Position numbers and translations under genes: made by a program
The notes under the pieces: generated by a model
Database searches by the model: none
The model's input: only the letters and a program-made list of their open reading frames with translations
Told to the model about the DNA's origin: nothing
Source: JALOOB01 sp040766655
GTDB taxonomy: Bacteria > Chloroflexota > Anaerolineae > CG2-30-64-16
Direction: 5' to 3'
DNA: 64,000 nt
Assembly (NCBI GenBank): GCA_040766655.1
Contig: JAXGQB010000002.1
Location: 117,528-181,527, forward strand
In this document: in pieces, positions 34,503 to 43,908 of the stretch
Numbering within the stretch: the first letter of the stretch is position 1
Layout: each line of letters opens with the position of its first letter

Positions 34503-35940
34503 CCTCTTGTTCAGGCTGGTGGGCGCGTTTAGCCTGGTGATCCTCGCGGGGGCGCTTATCGTCGCCGTGCTGGTCAATCGAGCCACGGCCGGGCAGTTCC
34601 GGCTTTATGTGGATCGCAACGGCCAATTGTGGGCTGCCCAGTTGGCGCCCCAACTGGCCGACTATTACGCGCAGCAGGGCAGTTGGCAGGGTGTAGAAGC
34701 CGTGTTGCGGGGTTCAGGCGCGATGACGACTGGACCGGGCATGGGCATGATGGGTTCCGGTGGCATGATGGGTTCCGGAGCCACAGCCGCGTCGGACATG
34801 TGGGCCATGATGGGCCTGCGCGTCGTCGTGACGGACGCCCGCGGCCAGGTGATCGGCGATTCGGCGGATCTTCTGACCGGCCACACACTGGCCGCCGCGC
34901 AGCTTGCTGCCGGCGTCCCTATCCGGGTCAACGGACAGACGGTAGGCACGGTGATCGGCGCTTCGTTAGCTGAACCGATTGCGGCGTCGCCGGCCGGCGC
35001 GTTCCTCAAGGAAGTCAATCGCTCGATTCTGCTGGCGGTCCTGGCGGCGAGTGTCGTGGCTCTGGCGCTCGGTGCGCTGTTCTTCTTTCAACTGACCGCT
35101 CCCATCCGTCGACTGACCGCGGCGGCCCACGCGATCGCGGCCGGCGATTTGAGCCAACGCGTAACCGTGCGTTCGGGGGATGAGCTTGGGGAACTGGCTG
35201 ACGCGTTCAACACAATGGCTGCTAGCCTGGCTGCATCAGAAGAGCAACGCCGCCAGATGGTGGCCGATGTTGCGCACGAGCTGCGCACCCCACTCAGCGT
35301 GATGCAGGCCAACCTGGAAGCGATGCAAGATGGCATCCTGCCGACTGACGCTGAACAGCTTGCTTCGCTGCACGAGGAGACGCTGCTGCTCAGCCGCTTG
35401 GTGGCCGATCTGCGGCTGCTTTCGTTGGCGGAGGCCGGTCAGCTCAAACTGGACCTAACCGAGAGCGACCTGGGGGATCTGGTGAGCCGGGCAGCCGAGC
35501 GCCTGCGTCCCGCGACCGTCGCTAAGGCGGTAGACCTCGTCACCGAGATCACGCCGGACTCACCCCGCGTGCCGGTGGATAGCGACCGATTCACTCAAGT
35601 GATCGGCAACCTGGTGGACAATGCTCTGCGCCACACACCGCAGGGCGGCCAGATCGTGTTGGCAGTGGGCTGGGGTGGCGAGCCGGGCAAGACTCGCACG
35701 CCAACCGTCACCGTGACCGATACTGGCAGTGGGATTGCCCCCGATGATCTGCCTCACGTGTTCGATCGCTTCTATCGCGGGGATAAGTCGCGGGCGCGCG
35801 CTAGCGGCGGCTCCGGGCTCGGGTTGGCGATTGTCAAGCAGCTCATGGAGGCGCAGCACGGCAAGGTGTGGGCTGAAAGCCCGATCTTCCACGCATCCGA
35901 TGACCGCGGCTTTGGCACGCGGATCGTCATGGCCTTTTGA
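34492..35940 (+). CDS. Sensor histidine kinase with Met-rich loop
   Basis: This 482-residue kinase has two membrane helices (about 5-25 and 179-201). Between them is a short extracytoplasmic sensor containing GMGMMGSGGMMGSG (about 82-97), very like the repeats of the Met-rich protein encoded just upstream. HAMP, HisKA (phosphoacceptor His262 in DVAHELRTPLS) and HATPase (NALRHTPQGG, DTGSGIAPDDLPHVF, GSGLGLAIVKQL) follow. A periplasmic Met cluster is a credible Cu(I) sensor site. It pairs with the OmpR-type regulator at 33807. The copper signal is inferred. Confidence 0.92.
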   Translation: MPRSLLFRLVGAFSLVILAGALIVAVLVNRATAGQFRLYVDRNGQLWAAQLAPQLADYYAQQGSWQGVEAVLRGSGAMTTGPGMGMMGSGGMMGSGATAASDMWAMMGLRVVVTDARGQVIGDSADLLTGHTLAAAQLAAGVPIRVNGQTVGTVIGASLAEPIAASPAGAFLKEVNRSILLAVLAASVVALALGALFFFQLTAPIRRLTAAAHAIAAGDLSQRVTVRSGDELGELADAFNTMAASLAASEEQRRQMVADVAHELRTPLSVMQANLEAMQDGILPTDAEQLASLHEETLLLSRLVADLRLLSLAEAGQLKLDLTESDLGDLVSRAAERLRPATVAKAVDLVTEITPDSPRVPVDSDRFTQVIGNLVDNALRHTPQGGQIVLAVGWGGEPGKTRTPTVTVTDTGSGIAPDDLPHVFDRFYRGDKSRARASGGSGLGLAIVKQLMEAQHGKVWAESPIFHASDDRGFGTRIVMAF

Positions 35941-36072
35941 GGGCCTGATGTCCGCTCGAATTCAATCCGCACACACCGTAAGACTGCGATGCTGAGTCAC
36001 CGCCGCGTTAGTTCGCCGGCAGCAGTACTGTGCATGTAGTCGGCGTTCAGAGTCTGTATGGTTTGGTCCAGA

Positions 36073-37722
36073 CTAGCGCGTTAGCTTCGCCAGCGCCGCC
36101 AGATCCTCGGCATTGCTTATCAGGATGGCGTTCTCCGCGGCGAAGGTCAGAGCATCAGGAGTGAAACCAGCCTGTGAGACGCACCACGGACGCGCCTGGA
36201 GATCGGCCGCTGCGATCAGGAGCTGTTCCAACTCACTGCGGCCGACCCGCTTCTGTCGCCACTTGACTTCGACCGCCCATCGTTCGCCGTTCTCTGCGAG
36301 CGCGTCAATCTCGGTCTGGCCATCCGGCGAGCGGTACGGCTCGATACGCGTGAAGGCCGGCACGGGGATCGGGTCAGTCTGCCCCAGGTAGGCACCGGGT
36401 ACGGTTCGTCCAGACAGCTTGCGCAGCAACTCTCGCACCTCGCTCTCCTTGGCACGGCCAAGTTGGGTCGAGGCCCGCGCGAACCGCTCAGCCAAGTCTG
36501 CTACCAGCGCCTTCAGTTCCTCCTGGCGCGGGAAGCCGTCGATTGCAACACCCTTCGTGGTCTGCGCCACCCAATAGCGGAACACCGGATCGGCGTAGAA
36601 ATAGCGCCCTTGACGCTCCACTAACAGATCCACCTCCATCAAGCGCCTGAGGTAGTCGCGTGCAGCCGACGCTTGGCGCCGCACGCGGCTGGCGACCTCC
36701 GAGAGCGCCAGACCATCTTCGGTCGCCAGAATCTGGAGCAGCGCCTTGAGCACGCCATAGCCGCGCGCCTTCTGAAGCGAGATGTCGTACAGGTAGCGGC
36801 AGTAGCCATAGATCTGGCCCCGATTTTCCAGCGCTTCCAACACGAACGCCTGACTGACCAACTCGGGCGAAACCACTTCGGTCGCGCCTGCGGCCAACTC
36901 GCGCACGCGTTCAGCCAGCGCAGTGACATAGAAGGGGTGACCGAAGGTGTAGGTGTGAATCGTCGCCTGCGCCGCGGGCGACAGCCGGCCGACCAGCTTC
37001 TCGGTGAGCGCCTGTGTATCTTCCGGCGTGAAGGGGTGCAGCTCCAGCGCACGAAACTGGAGGAACAGGGGTGACTGGTGATCCTGCACGATGTGCTCGG
37101 TCGCGCTGACGGCTGAACCGGTAATGACATAAGCAACCCGGGTTTGGCGCTGCAGCGCCGCGCGGAAGTGCTTGAGCGGATCCCCGACACCGGGAAAACT
37201 GCCCAGTGTGAGCAACTCGGGGAACTCATCCAGGAAATACATGAGCGGCCGACCAAGCGCTTCAGCCAGGCGTTCGGGGAAGTCGAAAGCGATGTTGAGT
37301 AGAGTAGTATAGTCAACCTTTTGCTTGCCCATCTCGTTGATGAGCGCGGCTGCGGTACGCGTAACCACCGACAGACTCCCCGCATTGGTCTGCATCAGGT
37401 CGGTGGCACTAAGGTAGGGATCGGCTGGACCCTCCCCATGATCGACCGCCCAGAAGCAGGAGAGCCCAACATAGCGCTGCGTAAAGAGCTCCGGTGAACT
37501 GGCGAGGTCCTGCAGGTCGAGGTAGACGGGGATCACTTGACCGTTCGCGTGCAGTCGGCGCATCTGTTCCTGGCAGACCAGCGTCTTTCCGATACGACGC
37601 AGGCCGAAAAGCGCCACGTGGCGCGGCCGGCCCACCAGCAGGTCATCGGCGACCAGCGCCAGGGTGCTCAGCTCGCTGACGCGATTAGTGAAGTAGGGGG
37701 GTGTGGTATAGATGCCGGTCAT
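36073..37722 (-). CDS. AAA ATPase with DUF234-type nuclease-like tail
   Basis: This 549-residue protein has an ATPase domain (Walker A LFGLRRIGKTLV with Lys46 and Thr47, LMYFLDEFPELLTL as Walker B) of the archaeal-type STAND/AAA family. A winged-helix part (LRRLMEVDLLVERQGRYFYADPVFRYWV) and a C-terminal PD-(D/E)xK-like segment (TEIDALAENGERWAVEVKWRQKRVG) follow. Proteins of this layout are common in archaea and Chloroflexota and may sense or cut nucleic acid; no cellular role is proven. The gene stands alone, facing the copper island. A 36-bp palindrome sits at its promoter, which suggests self-repression. Confidence 0.8.
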   Translation of the reverse strand: MTGIYTTPPYFTNRVSELSTLALVADDLLVGRPRHVALFGLRRIGKTLVCQEQMRRLHANGQVIPVYLDLQDLASSPELFTQRYVGLSCFWAVDHGEGPADPYLSATDLMQTNAGSLSVVTRTAAALINEMGKQKVDYTTLLNIAFDFPERLAEALGRPLMYFLDEFPELLTLGSFPGVGDPLKHFRAALQRQTRVAYVITGSAVSATEHIVQDHQSPLFLQFRALELHPFTPEDTQALTEKLVGRLSPAAQATIHTYTFGHPFYVTALAERVRELAAGATEVVSPELVSQAFVLEALENRGQIYGYCRYLYDISLQKARGYGVLKALLQILATEDGLALSEVASRVRRQASAARDYLRRLMEVDLLVERQGRYFYADPVFRYWVAQTTKGVAIDGFPRQEELKALVADLAERFARASTQLGRAKESEVRELLRKLSGRTVPGAYLGQTDPIPVPAFTRIEPYRSPDGQTEIDALAENGERWAVEVKWRQKRVGRSELEQLLIAAADLQARPWCVSQAGFTPDALTFAAENAILISNAEDLAALAKLTR

Positions 37723-37736
37723 CGGATAACCTCCAA

Positions 37737-37772
37737 CTTAAGCCAAATGGCTTATAAGCCATTTGGCTTAAG
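37737..37772. repeat. Perfect 36-bp palindrome, probable operator
   Basis: The 36 bases read the same on both strands; the centre is between 37754 and 37755. Each half is itself nearly palindromic (AAGCC-AAAT-GGCTT and AAGCC-ATTT-GGCTT), so it is a tandem of two AAGCCnnnnGGCTT sites. It begins 15 bp before the ATPase ATG (37722) and overlaps the -10 end of the promoter below. Confidence 0.85.
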
Positions 37773-37800
37773 TATGCCACAAACCGTCGAGTAGCGTCAA
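37771..37800 (-). promoter_or_regulatory. Probable promoter of the AAA ATPase gene
   Basis: On the minus strand TTGACG (37800-37795) and CATACT (37776-37771) are 18 bp apart. Transcription would start near 37764, inside the 36-bp palindrome, so a protein on the palindrome would block it. Confidence 0.6.
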
Positions 37801-38012
37801 ATCGGCGCGCTGGCGACGCGCCCGGCTTCCAAGTGAGTTGCCAATCATGAGCTGCGGGGGCGCTGGGTTTTGGTTGGCGATGCCGCTATCTCGTCGCTTG
37901 AGTCATGCTGCGGCCGGCCGCGCACCAAATCTGCGACAGCACGGCCTGTGCCTGTCGTATGCCTTCGAGCATCGGCACTCGCCGAGAGGCATCGTGGGAC
38001 TCCGTGAATCCA

Positions 38013-39107
38013 CTAATCGCGAGCCAGTGGCCCCACTTCTGACCTCTTGGTTTCGCTCTGTTGATCTGCGAGTAAGTGCAACGTGTCGAGGAAGAGGAAC
38101 GCCCGCAGTGAGTTTTCCTCGCTGGCGTAGTCCACATCAACACCGTGAAGGATGGCGTGCCGGTTGAGGATCTCAGACGGTGGCCGGTTCCAGTCACGCA
38201 AAGCCTTCTCCCGAAAAGGCCCCGGTGAGAACTCTTCCTGTCGTGTACCTGCATAGAACTTGCGCATCTCCTTCTCGAATGGGGTCGAGCTTATTGGCGT
38301 CAACCACCCAGACTTCTCCAAGATCATCCTAACCACTTCTTTGGCGGCAGGCTCCAATTGGCCATACCGACCGCCTTCAGCGAATTCGATGACAACGCCT
38401 TCGATCTGTGGAAGCAGAGCAGGGATGGACAAGACGTAGTCACCTGCCAAGTGTGCGTTGAGCGCAGCGTCGAGAATGTGTCTTCGGCGTGCAAAGCGTT
38501 CGTCCGCATACCAATCAGCGATCATCTCCCTGATCGTGCCGCCGTTGTCCTTGCGGTAGACCGCGACCATAATTCGTTTCACGATGTCTGGTGTAAGCCT
38601 TCCGTTTCTATGTAGGCTTCGAGTGGCTACAAAGACTCTGTAAGGTGTTGAAGGAGATAGCCAGAAACCGGCTTGACTAAACACTGGCTCGATTTCGTCA
38701 GCCTCGAGTTGGGCCTGCTGCAGTAGTGCGTGCAGCGGCTCCCAGGCCCGCCTTATGACAGACGCGAGCTCGGTGAATGTCTCGTTCAAAGCTCTGATAC
38801 TGGAAGCCGTGATCTGGGCGCCTTCCAGCTGCTGTTGAACGGCTGCTAGAATGTCGCGTTGTTGGCTTTGCCAATCATCGAGCATCGGCTGAAGGGAAAC
38901 TACAGCTGTCTCTTGAAGTTGCCGTGCTAAGTCGAGAGTTGGGCGAAGCCACTCGGTGTCAATTACCACCGGAGGTACCGTCAACTGGGCAACCCAAGTG
39001 CCTTGAAGTTGCCGATACTGCTCCAGAGACCTTGTCAGCCCGGAAAACGCTGCTGAATTCATCAACTCCGTGAGCTGTTTGATCCCGGACGAACTGATTG
39101 AGGCCAT
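38013..39107 (-). CDS. HEPN-like protein, function unknown
   Basis: This 364-residue protein starts at ATG 39107, with AGGGAGA 7 nt upstream that overlaps the TcmP gene stop. The N-terminal half is helical and Gln-rich (likely coiled coil, about 25-130). The C-terminal part ends with SEILNRHAILHGVDVDYASEENSLRAFLFLDTLHLL. R-H-A-I-L-H fits the Rx4H motif of HEPN ribonucleases, and the following helix pattern matches the HEPN four-helix fold. It is the last gene of the six-gene minus-strand operon with GHKL ATPase and TcmP. An RNA-cutting effector is a reasonable guess. Confidence 0.55.
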   Translation of the reverse strand: MASISSSGIKQLTELMNSAAFSGLTRSLEQYRQLQGTWVAQLTVPPVVIDTEWLRPTLDLARQLQETAVVSLQPMLDDWQSQQRDILAAVQQQLEGAQITASSIRALNETFTELASVIRRAWEPLHALLQQAQLEADEIEPVFSQAGFWLSPSTPYRVFVATRSLHRNGRLTPDIVKRIMVAVYRKDNGGTIREMIADWYADERFARRRHILDAALNAHLAGDYVLSIPALLPQIEGVVIEFAEGGRYGQLEPAAKEVVRMILEKSGWLTPISSTPFEKEMRKFYAGTRQEEFSPGPFREKALRDWNRPPSEILNRHAILHGVDVDYASEENSLRAFLFLDTLHLLADQQSETKRSEVGPLARD

Positions 39108-39118
39108 CTCTAGTCTCC

Positions 39119-40438
39119 CTACCTGGTCTTTGAGCAAGTGGCGAAAGCAACCGCTGTCGAATTGGACAGCTCCAGGTAGGAAGCACGTCCAGAGCGTTTC
39201 AGAAGGGCCATGGCACTCTTCATCTCGCTTGGATAGTATGGAGAATCGGCAAAGGCCGCAAGAACCTCTCGGTATACAACAGTCTTCCCACTGAATACCT
39301 CTTCAACATCTTTGGCGATCTCATCTGGGGCAGGGCGTGTAAGTCTGACACTGGACCGCGGTAAGTGCTCCTCTGCTGGTATCAGCATTTCTTCGAATGT
39401 TAGCTGTCCATGATCGCGCGCCTCGGCGATCGTCCTGGCGGATCGAAACTGACGGCGTAGTTCGTATTCCCGGAGTTGCGCCTCGTCTAGCAGTTGGTTC
39501 AGACGCAGAGCACCAGTGCCATCGTGTGTTGTGAGGAAGAGATAGAACATGGTTCGTTCTTTATCTGGGAAGCGCAGTCGCACTGATTTGATAGCCAGGG
39601 TGGAGTCCACTTTCTGAAGCTGGTGGTGGTACAGATCAACGAGTTCGCCCTCCATTTTTACGCCTTGGTCATCATTGCCCCCAGACAGCATGGCTGCCGT
39701 GCTAACCTGGCGCCATCCTGTGCAGCCGAATAGCGCGTCATAGTGCAGCTGCGCCTTGGAGTATGCCGAGGCGATGATCTGTGTGGCGCCACCAGTCTTC
39801 TTATGCAGGTCCTGGTAAGGGAAGTTGATCATGACATCGGTGCGCGGTGATCGAATTATCGGAGCGACCACGCGTTGGAGAGGAATCCCGGATGGTCCGT
39901 AAGGATCCAACAGATAGAAGGCAAATCGGTATCGATCGCTAGTGAAGCCGCGGACCTTGTCTGCCCATTGACAGAAGTCATCTTGGATGAGTGCTACCTC
40001 GCCGTCGGCAAGTGATTCAAAGTCGTTGGTCTGCCTCGTCGCTTGGCTCCAACCCGCCATGTCTAGGCTTTCACGCAGGGTGCTGAACACCACCGGATCT
40101 TTTTCGATGAGGATCGCGTTGGTGCGAACTGGTATCCCGCAGCTCTGACCGAGTGTTCTCAACTTCGCCAGGGCACTGATTCCAAGGACTGGCGATCCCC
40201 AAACCTGCTGGGCGTTATCTGGATGGGCAAGAAGGGTGCTTCTATCTCCCTGGTAGCGGCCACATCCTGCAAAGCCATCTACGTAGATGAAGTGCGTCTC
40301 GAAGTCTCGTCCGGCCGCCTGAGCCTTGCGAGCGCTGCCTCGCAAGCCATGTAGGATGATCCCGCCCCACGCGTTCAGATACTGCTCAAGAATCAGGTGC
40401 TTGACCTGGGTCTGGGTGTCTCTCGGCCTTATCGACAT
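39119..40438 (-). CDS. tcmP: Three-Cys-motif partner protein TcmP
   Basis: This 439-residue protein starts at ATG 40438 after GGAAGGTGG. The N-terminal part has a Rossmann-like segment (THFIYVDGFAGCGRY, motif I-like), AILIEKDPVVF, YRFAFYLLDPYGPSGIPL and MINFPYQDLHKK, which are typical of the TcmP family. The C-terminal half is helical with a winged-helix look. TcmP genes lie next to DUF5131 three-Cys genes, as here (gap 99 nt). The biochemical role is unknown; a DNA-linked methyltransferase or nuclease accessory is possible. Confidence 0.88.
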   Translation of the reverse strand: MSIRPRDTQTQVKHLILEQYLNAWGGIILHGLRGSARKAQAAGRDFETHFIYVDGFAGCGRYQGDRSTLLAHPDNAQQVWGSPVLGISALAKLRTLGQSCGIPVRTNAILIEKDPVVFSTLRESLDMAGWSQATRQTNDFESLADGEVALIQDDFCQWADKVRGFTSDRYRFAFYLLDPYGPSGIPLQRVVAPIIRSPRTDVMINFPYQDLHKKTGGATQIIASAYSKAQLHYDALFGCTGWRQVSTAAMLSGGNDDQGVKMEGELVDLYHHQLQKVDSTLAIKSVRLRFPDKERTMFYLFLTTHDGTGALRLNQLLDEAQLREYELRRQFRSARTIAEARDHGQLTFEEMLIPAEEHLPRSSVRLTRPAPDEIAKDVEEVFSGKTVVYREVLAAFADSPYYPSEMKSAMALLKRSGRASYLELSNSTAVAFATCSKTR

Positions 40439-40537
40439 TTGCCACCTTCCTACGGATAACAGTAACACCGTCTGACTGTCTTCTGTCTATATTCCGCGTC
40501 GTACGGGTATGATTGGCCAAGTTCGATCCGCTGGGAA

Positions 40538-41287
40538 CTAGGAGGTTTCTTCGAGAGATAGCTGCTGGTTCCTGCCTGGCATGGGCGGCATCTCATCCCA
40601 CGTCCGTCCATCAAGCAAGCGGCCGCCGGAATGCGGCGACAGGCCCCCCCATTGTTTGTGAAAGAATGGAATTCGGGCAACTTGGCACCGGTCTCGTAGG
40701 TCGCGCACCCAATCAGGGTTGCAGGCGCGATGACCTGGCCCACTCTCACCACCTGTGATTACCCATTGGATGCCTTGTAGATTGAGGCTGGGAAGTACGC
40801 CCAATAGCGGCTCAGCGCTGATGAACCTGATCGCAGCTGGGACCTTTCGCAGATCGTCTGCCCGCGAAGCAAAGCGATCAAGCTCAATGGATACCCCCAC
40901 CCAGACGTGGGATGGCCAAGGCAAAGAGGGGGCCAGTCGTGCAAGACGGACGGATCGCTTGGTCAGTACCTGGAATATATGCCAGTCCGCTCGCACCATG
41001 ACATCGAAGACGCGGAAGATGAACTCATCAGGGATCTCATGGTGAAACATATCCGACATCGAATTGACGAAGATTCGTCGAGGCTTTCGCCATTGGAGGG
41101 GAAGATTGAGTCTATCGGGCCACAGTTTGAGATCGAATCCCTGCTCATAAGGATGTCCCGCCACCCCACGAAACCGTTCGGCGAATCTCAGCGCGTAGCA
41201 ATGGTCGCAGCCGGCGCTCACCTTGGTGCAGCCGGTGGCCGGATTCCAAGTGGCATCCGTCCACTCAATTTCTGACCGCTCACTCAC
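40538..41287 (-). CDS. DUF5131 (phage Gp37/Gp68-type) three-Cys protein
   Basis: This 249-residue protein has the family signature: IEWTDATWNPATGCTKVSAGCDHCYALRFAERF near the N terminus, with C-x7-C-x2-C. Further matches are RRIFVNSMSDMFHHEIPDEFIFRVFDVM, FQVLTKR, WVGVSIE, RFISAEPLLG and VITGGESGPGHRACNPDWVRDLRDRC. The family is related to radical SAM enzymes in fold and metal-binding Cys, but its reaction is not known. It belongs with TcmP. This family is found in phages and defence islands. Confidence 0.92.
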   Translation of the reverse strand: MSERSEIEWTDATWNPATGCTKVSAGCDHCYALRFAERFRGVAGHPYEQGFDLKLWPDRLNLPLQWRKPRRIFVNSMSDMFHHEIPDEFIFRVFDVMVRADWHIFQVLTKRSVRLARLAPSLPWPSHVWVGVSIELDRFASRADDLRKVPAAIRFISAEPLLGVLPSLNLQGIQWVITGGESGPGHRACNPDWVRDLRDRCQVARIPFFHKQWGGLSPHSGGRLLDGRTWDEMPPMPGRNQQLSLEETS

Positions 41288-41327
41288 AGTCTTGCTCCAA
41301 ACCCGGTCTCTTGTGTACTACCACAGC

Positions 41328-42203
41328 CTACGCCACTCTGGCATCACCGATATCGATTCGACCCAAAGGAATCGACTCCAGCTCACCAGGTTTTCGCAGC
41401 AGAAGCAGAGGCTTGTTGATTTCTGCCACTCGATCCCTATTGCTCAAGACCCTGCCGGCACCTAGTGTGGTGTATGGAGTACACTGAACTACGAAATGCA
41501 CCATCTGCTGCGTTCCCCTGTAGAGAATCGGGGGCAGGAACTCAAGGCTATGCCTTTTGGCCTCGTTCAATAGAAACACGGGGACGTAGATCTTGAGCAA
41601 CCCGGCATGGCCAAGTTCGCGGTGATTTGCGAAGCATGTTCTGACTCCTTCCGGATCGATCGCTCTCAAGTCCTCTTCTTGTTGCTGCACCAAGTCATCA
41701 AGTTCACCGCGGTCTTTGTCCCGAAGATTGAGTGTCAAGAAGAGAACAAAGGCGACATCGCGCTGCTTGGCCAACAGTCCTTTTAGAGCTTCGAGGCGTT
41801 TTGACTCCCGATTCCCCTTGCAGTTCACCAAGCCACCATAGTAGTCAAGGTTGACTATGTGGTAGGGCCAGTGCAGGCGACTTCGGCCAGCTTCTGTGGA
41901 CAGAAGTTCGTCAATATTCGCCCTTAAGGGATAGACCATGCCCTCCAAATGGTTCTTGAGGACATTGAGTTCCAACGCGCTCAGCGTAGACTCGCTTTCC
42001 TCAACGGCCGTGCAATATCCTATGAACTCGCGCCAACTGAGTATATCGAGTATGGCCTCGCCTGGCAGACCCAAATACGCCAGTTGTTGACCAGGGTAGT
42101 ACTCATTACGAAAACCTCGAAGGATATCACGGTCTACAACGTGCCGGACGTAGTCTTTGGCAGCAGATGAAGCAAACGTCCGTTGTGCCCGCGATCTAGA
42201 CAT
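41328..42203 (-). CDS. Unknown protein of the GHKL/TcmP operon
   Basis: This 291-residue protein starts at ATG 42203 with GGAGAGG upstream; the ATG overlaps the upstream stop by 8 bases. It is acidic and helical. HIVNLDYYGGLVN and DVAFVLFLTLNLRDKD look like strand-loop pieces of a Rossmann-like fold, with NLDYYG in the place of the LLDPYG motif in TcmP, but motif I is absent. I do not recognise the family. It may be a shortened TcmP-like partner of the GHKL ATPase. Confidence 0.5.
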   Translation of the reverse strand: MSRSRAQRTFASSAAKDYVRHVVDRDILRGFRNEYYPGQQLAYLGLPGEAILDILSWREFIGYCTAVEESESTLSALELNVLKNHLEGMVYPLRANIDELLSTEAGRSRLHWPYHIVNLDYYGGLVNCKGNRESKRLEALKGLLAKQRDVAFVLFLTLNLRDKDRGELDDLVQQQEEDLRAIDPEGVRTCFANHRELGHAGLLKIYVPVFLLNEAKRHSLEFLPPILYRGTQQMVHFVVQCTPYTTLGAGRVLSNRDRVAEINKPLLLLRKPGELESIPLGRIDIGDARVA

Positions 42204-43908
42204 TGATGCCTCTCCGTCGAAGCTCGTCTGGTAAGCGGTCCATGATTCTGCGATAGATCTCGGTTTCTTCACCAACAATCGCAGCGACAGTCGCCCCAAA
42301 GGCATCAAGCACAGTTTGAAGCTCCACCTTCGGCCGCTCGGCCTCTGTTGCTGAACTGGGTTCGGCGAATGTGGGCAAGATCCCAGGTAAGGGAACAGCG
42401 GTGCCCTTAAGCTTAGCAGGGCGATGCTTGCTTCTTTTCCCCTTACTCCCGTTCGAACCTTCTCGCTGCGAGATCACTGCCTCGTGGACATCCGACTTGG
42501 TTCGTGATATGCGCTCTTGAGCCATCGCTATTTGCCCAAGCGCAGCATCGATCCTATTAGTTACTTTGCGGAGATATCCACGCATGATGAGGGTGCGCTC
42601 GGCGTCGTCCAACTGATCGGGACGGTTGGCCTCTCTGCGCGTTTCTTCGAGCTTGAGACGCAACTCATCGAGGGCCGTGGCCTCGCGGAATAGATTGCCA
42701 CTGCCGGCCTGCTCGTCGAGCATCCTACCGATTTCGGCGCACAGTTCCTGGGCTCTATCGCAGTCTGCCTCAGCGGTCTGCTGAGCGGACAGTCCCCTAG
42801 CCCGAAGCGCCGTTCCATTGTAGAACTTCCTGATAGCCCGCACTACATCATCATGCCGCGCGCTTGGCTGGAATTTCGTTCGTTTTGTGTCTGGCCTTAT
42901 ATCAGAATCTGTGACGTATATTTCCCCAACGTACCAGTCAAGGTTGCCAGAGTCCGACACATCCTCATCAGAATACAGTCCTCGCGGACCTACAGCGATG
43001 TTCTTTACGCGAACAGCGAAATTGCTTATCCATGCGTCCTTCGGGCGAGGCGTGAGTCGTTTGGCCGTCCCCGTCCTAGCTGTTTCGCAGACCCAGGCGA
43101 CAGCCACTTGTCGGCCTTTTTCATCGTCTATGATACATTTCTCGGGCCGTCGAATCTCACTGGTGGGAGGAAACTGGCGATATACCTGCTGGCCATTGAT
43201 CGTCAAATCATAGTGCTTCGACATCAGTACACCGCCAAGGATCGCCTGCACTTCGCCGGCATACTCCCAGGCGGGGTCAAAGGGGACTGGCAGGCTCCTT
43301 TCTGCGTAACGGGTCATCGCCGTGATATCGAGCAGGTCGCCATAGCTTTCTCGATCTATGCTTATCAGCTTGACGTGAGTGAAATGCTCATCGGGAGCAC
43401 AATCGGCCTCGCTTAGGTCAAAGCGCTGCTCTAGGAGTTCATCGATAGGGATGGGGTCTTCCAGATGCTCGACGATCTCCTTGCAGTTTATCGTCAGGCG
43501 GTATTGGTAGGGCGCTCCCACTTTCGTCGTGGTAAGTTCGAGTCGCTCACACGCTGATAGGCCAGACCATATGCCGAGCCCTCGAAAGCCGGCAAACTCA
43601 TTGGGGCGAGGTAGCTTGGGAGAGACGCCGATCTTTTTGGCAGTGAGAAGGTCAGAGTAGTCCATTCCCACGCCCATATCCATAATGTGAAGGGAAAGAT
43701 TGTCGACATCTACCCACACCTGTATGGTGTTCTGAGGCGCGAGTCCGGTCATCCTCTGGAAGTCAACATAGGAGTCCGCGGCGTTCTGCACATACTCTCG
43801 GAGCACCTCAAGTTTCGAATAGAGACCGCGAGCAATTGAGTCAAGCAGCGGAGCCCCGACATCCTTGATCGTCCATTCAATCTCTTTAGGCCGCCACTCT
43901 TCAGGCAT
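42196..43908 (-). CDS. GHKL (Hsp90/MORC-like) ATPase
   Basis: This 570-residue protein starts at ATG 43908, inside the end of the RHH gene. It has a GHKL fold: REYVQNAADSYVDF (N-box with Glu/Asn), LSLHIMDMGVGMDYSDLL (DxGxG) and FAGFRGLGIWSGLSACERLELTT (GLG lid). A transducer-like middle domain and a C-terminal helical coiled coil with a basic linker (GSKGKRSKHRPAK) follow. The layout matches Hsp90-like and MORC-like ATPases rather than sensor kinases, because there is no phosphotransfer domain. It would open and close on ATP, and a nucleic acid clamp is likely. It is the probable core of the operon. Confidence 0.8.
   Translation of the reverse strand: MPEEWRPKEIEWTIKDVGAPLLDSIARGLYSKLEVLREYVQNAADSYVDFQRMTGLAPQNTIQVWVDVDNLSLHIMDMGVGMDYSDLLTAKKIGVSPKLPRPNEFAGFRGLGIWSGLSACERLELTTTKVGAPYQYRLTINCKEIVEHLEDPIPIDELLEQRFDLSEADCAPDEHFTHVKLISIDRESYGDLLDITAMTRYAERSLPVPFDPAWEYAGEVQAILGGVLMSKHYDLTINGQQVYRQFPPTSEIRRPEKCIIDDEKGRQVAVAWVCETARTGTAKRLTPRPKDAWISNFAVRVKNIAVGPRGLYSDEDVSDSGNLDWYVGEIYVTDSDIRPDTKRTKFQPSARHDDVVRAIRKFYNGTALRARGLSAQQTAEADCDRAQELCAEIGRMLDEQAGSGNLFREATALDELRLKLEETRREANRPDQLDDAERTLIMRGYLRKVTNRIDAALGQIAMAQERISRTKSDVHEAVISQREGSNGSKGKRSKHRPAKLKGTAVPLPGILPTFAEPSSATEAERPKVELQTVLDAFGATVAAIVGEETEIYRRIMDRLPDELRRRGINV

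Noticed and set aside
803..35940. Long open frames on the opposite strand of the oxidase, kinase and ATPase genes
   Set aside because: They mirror high-GC codon positions, have no ribosome sites and give no recognisable domains.
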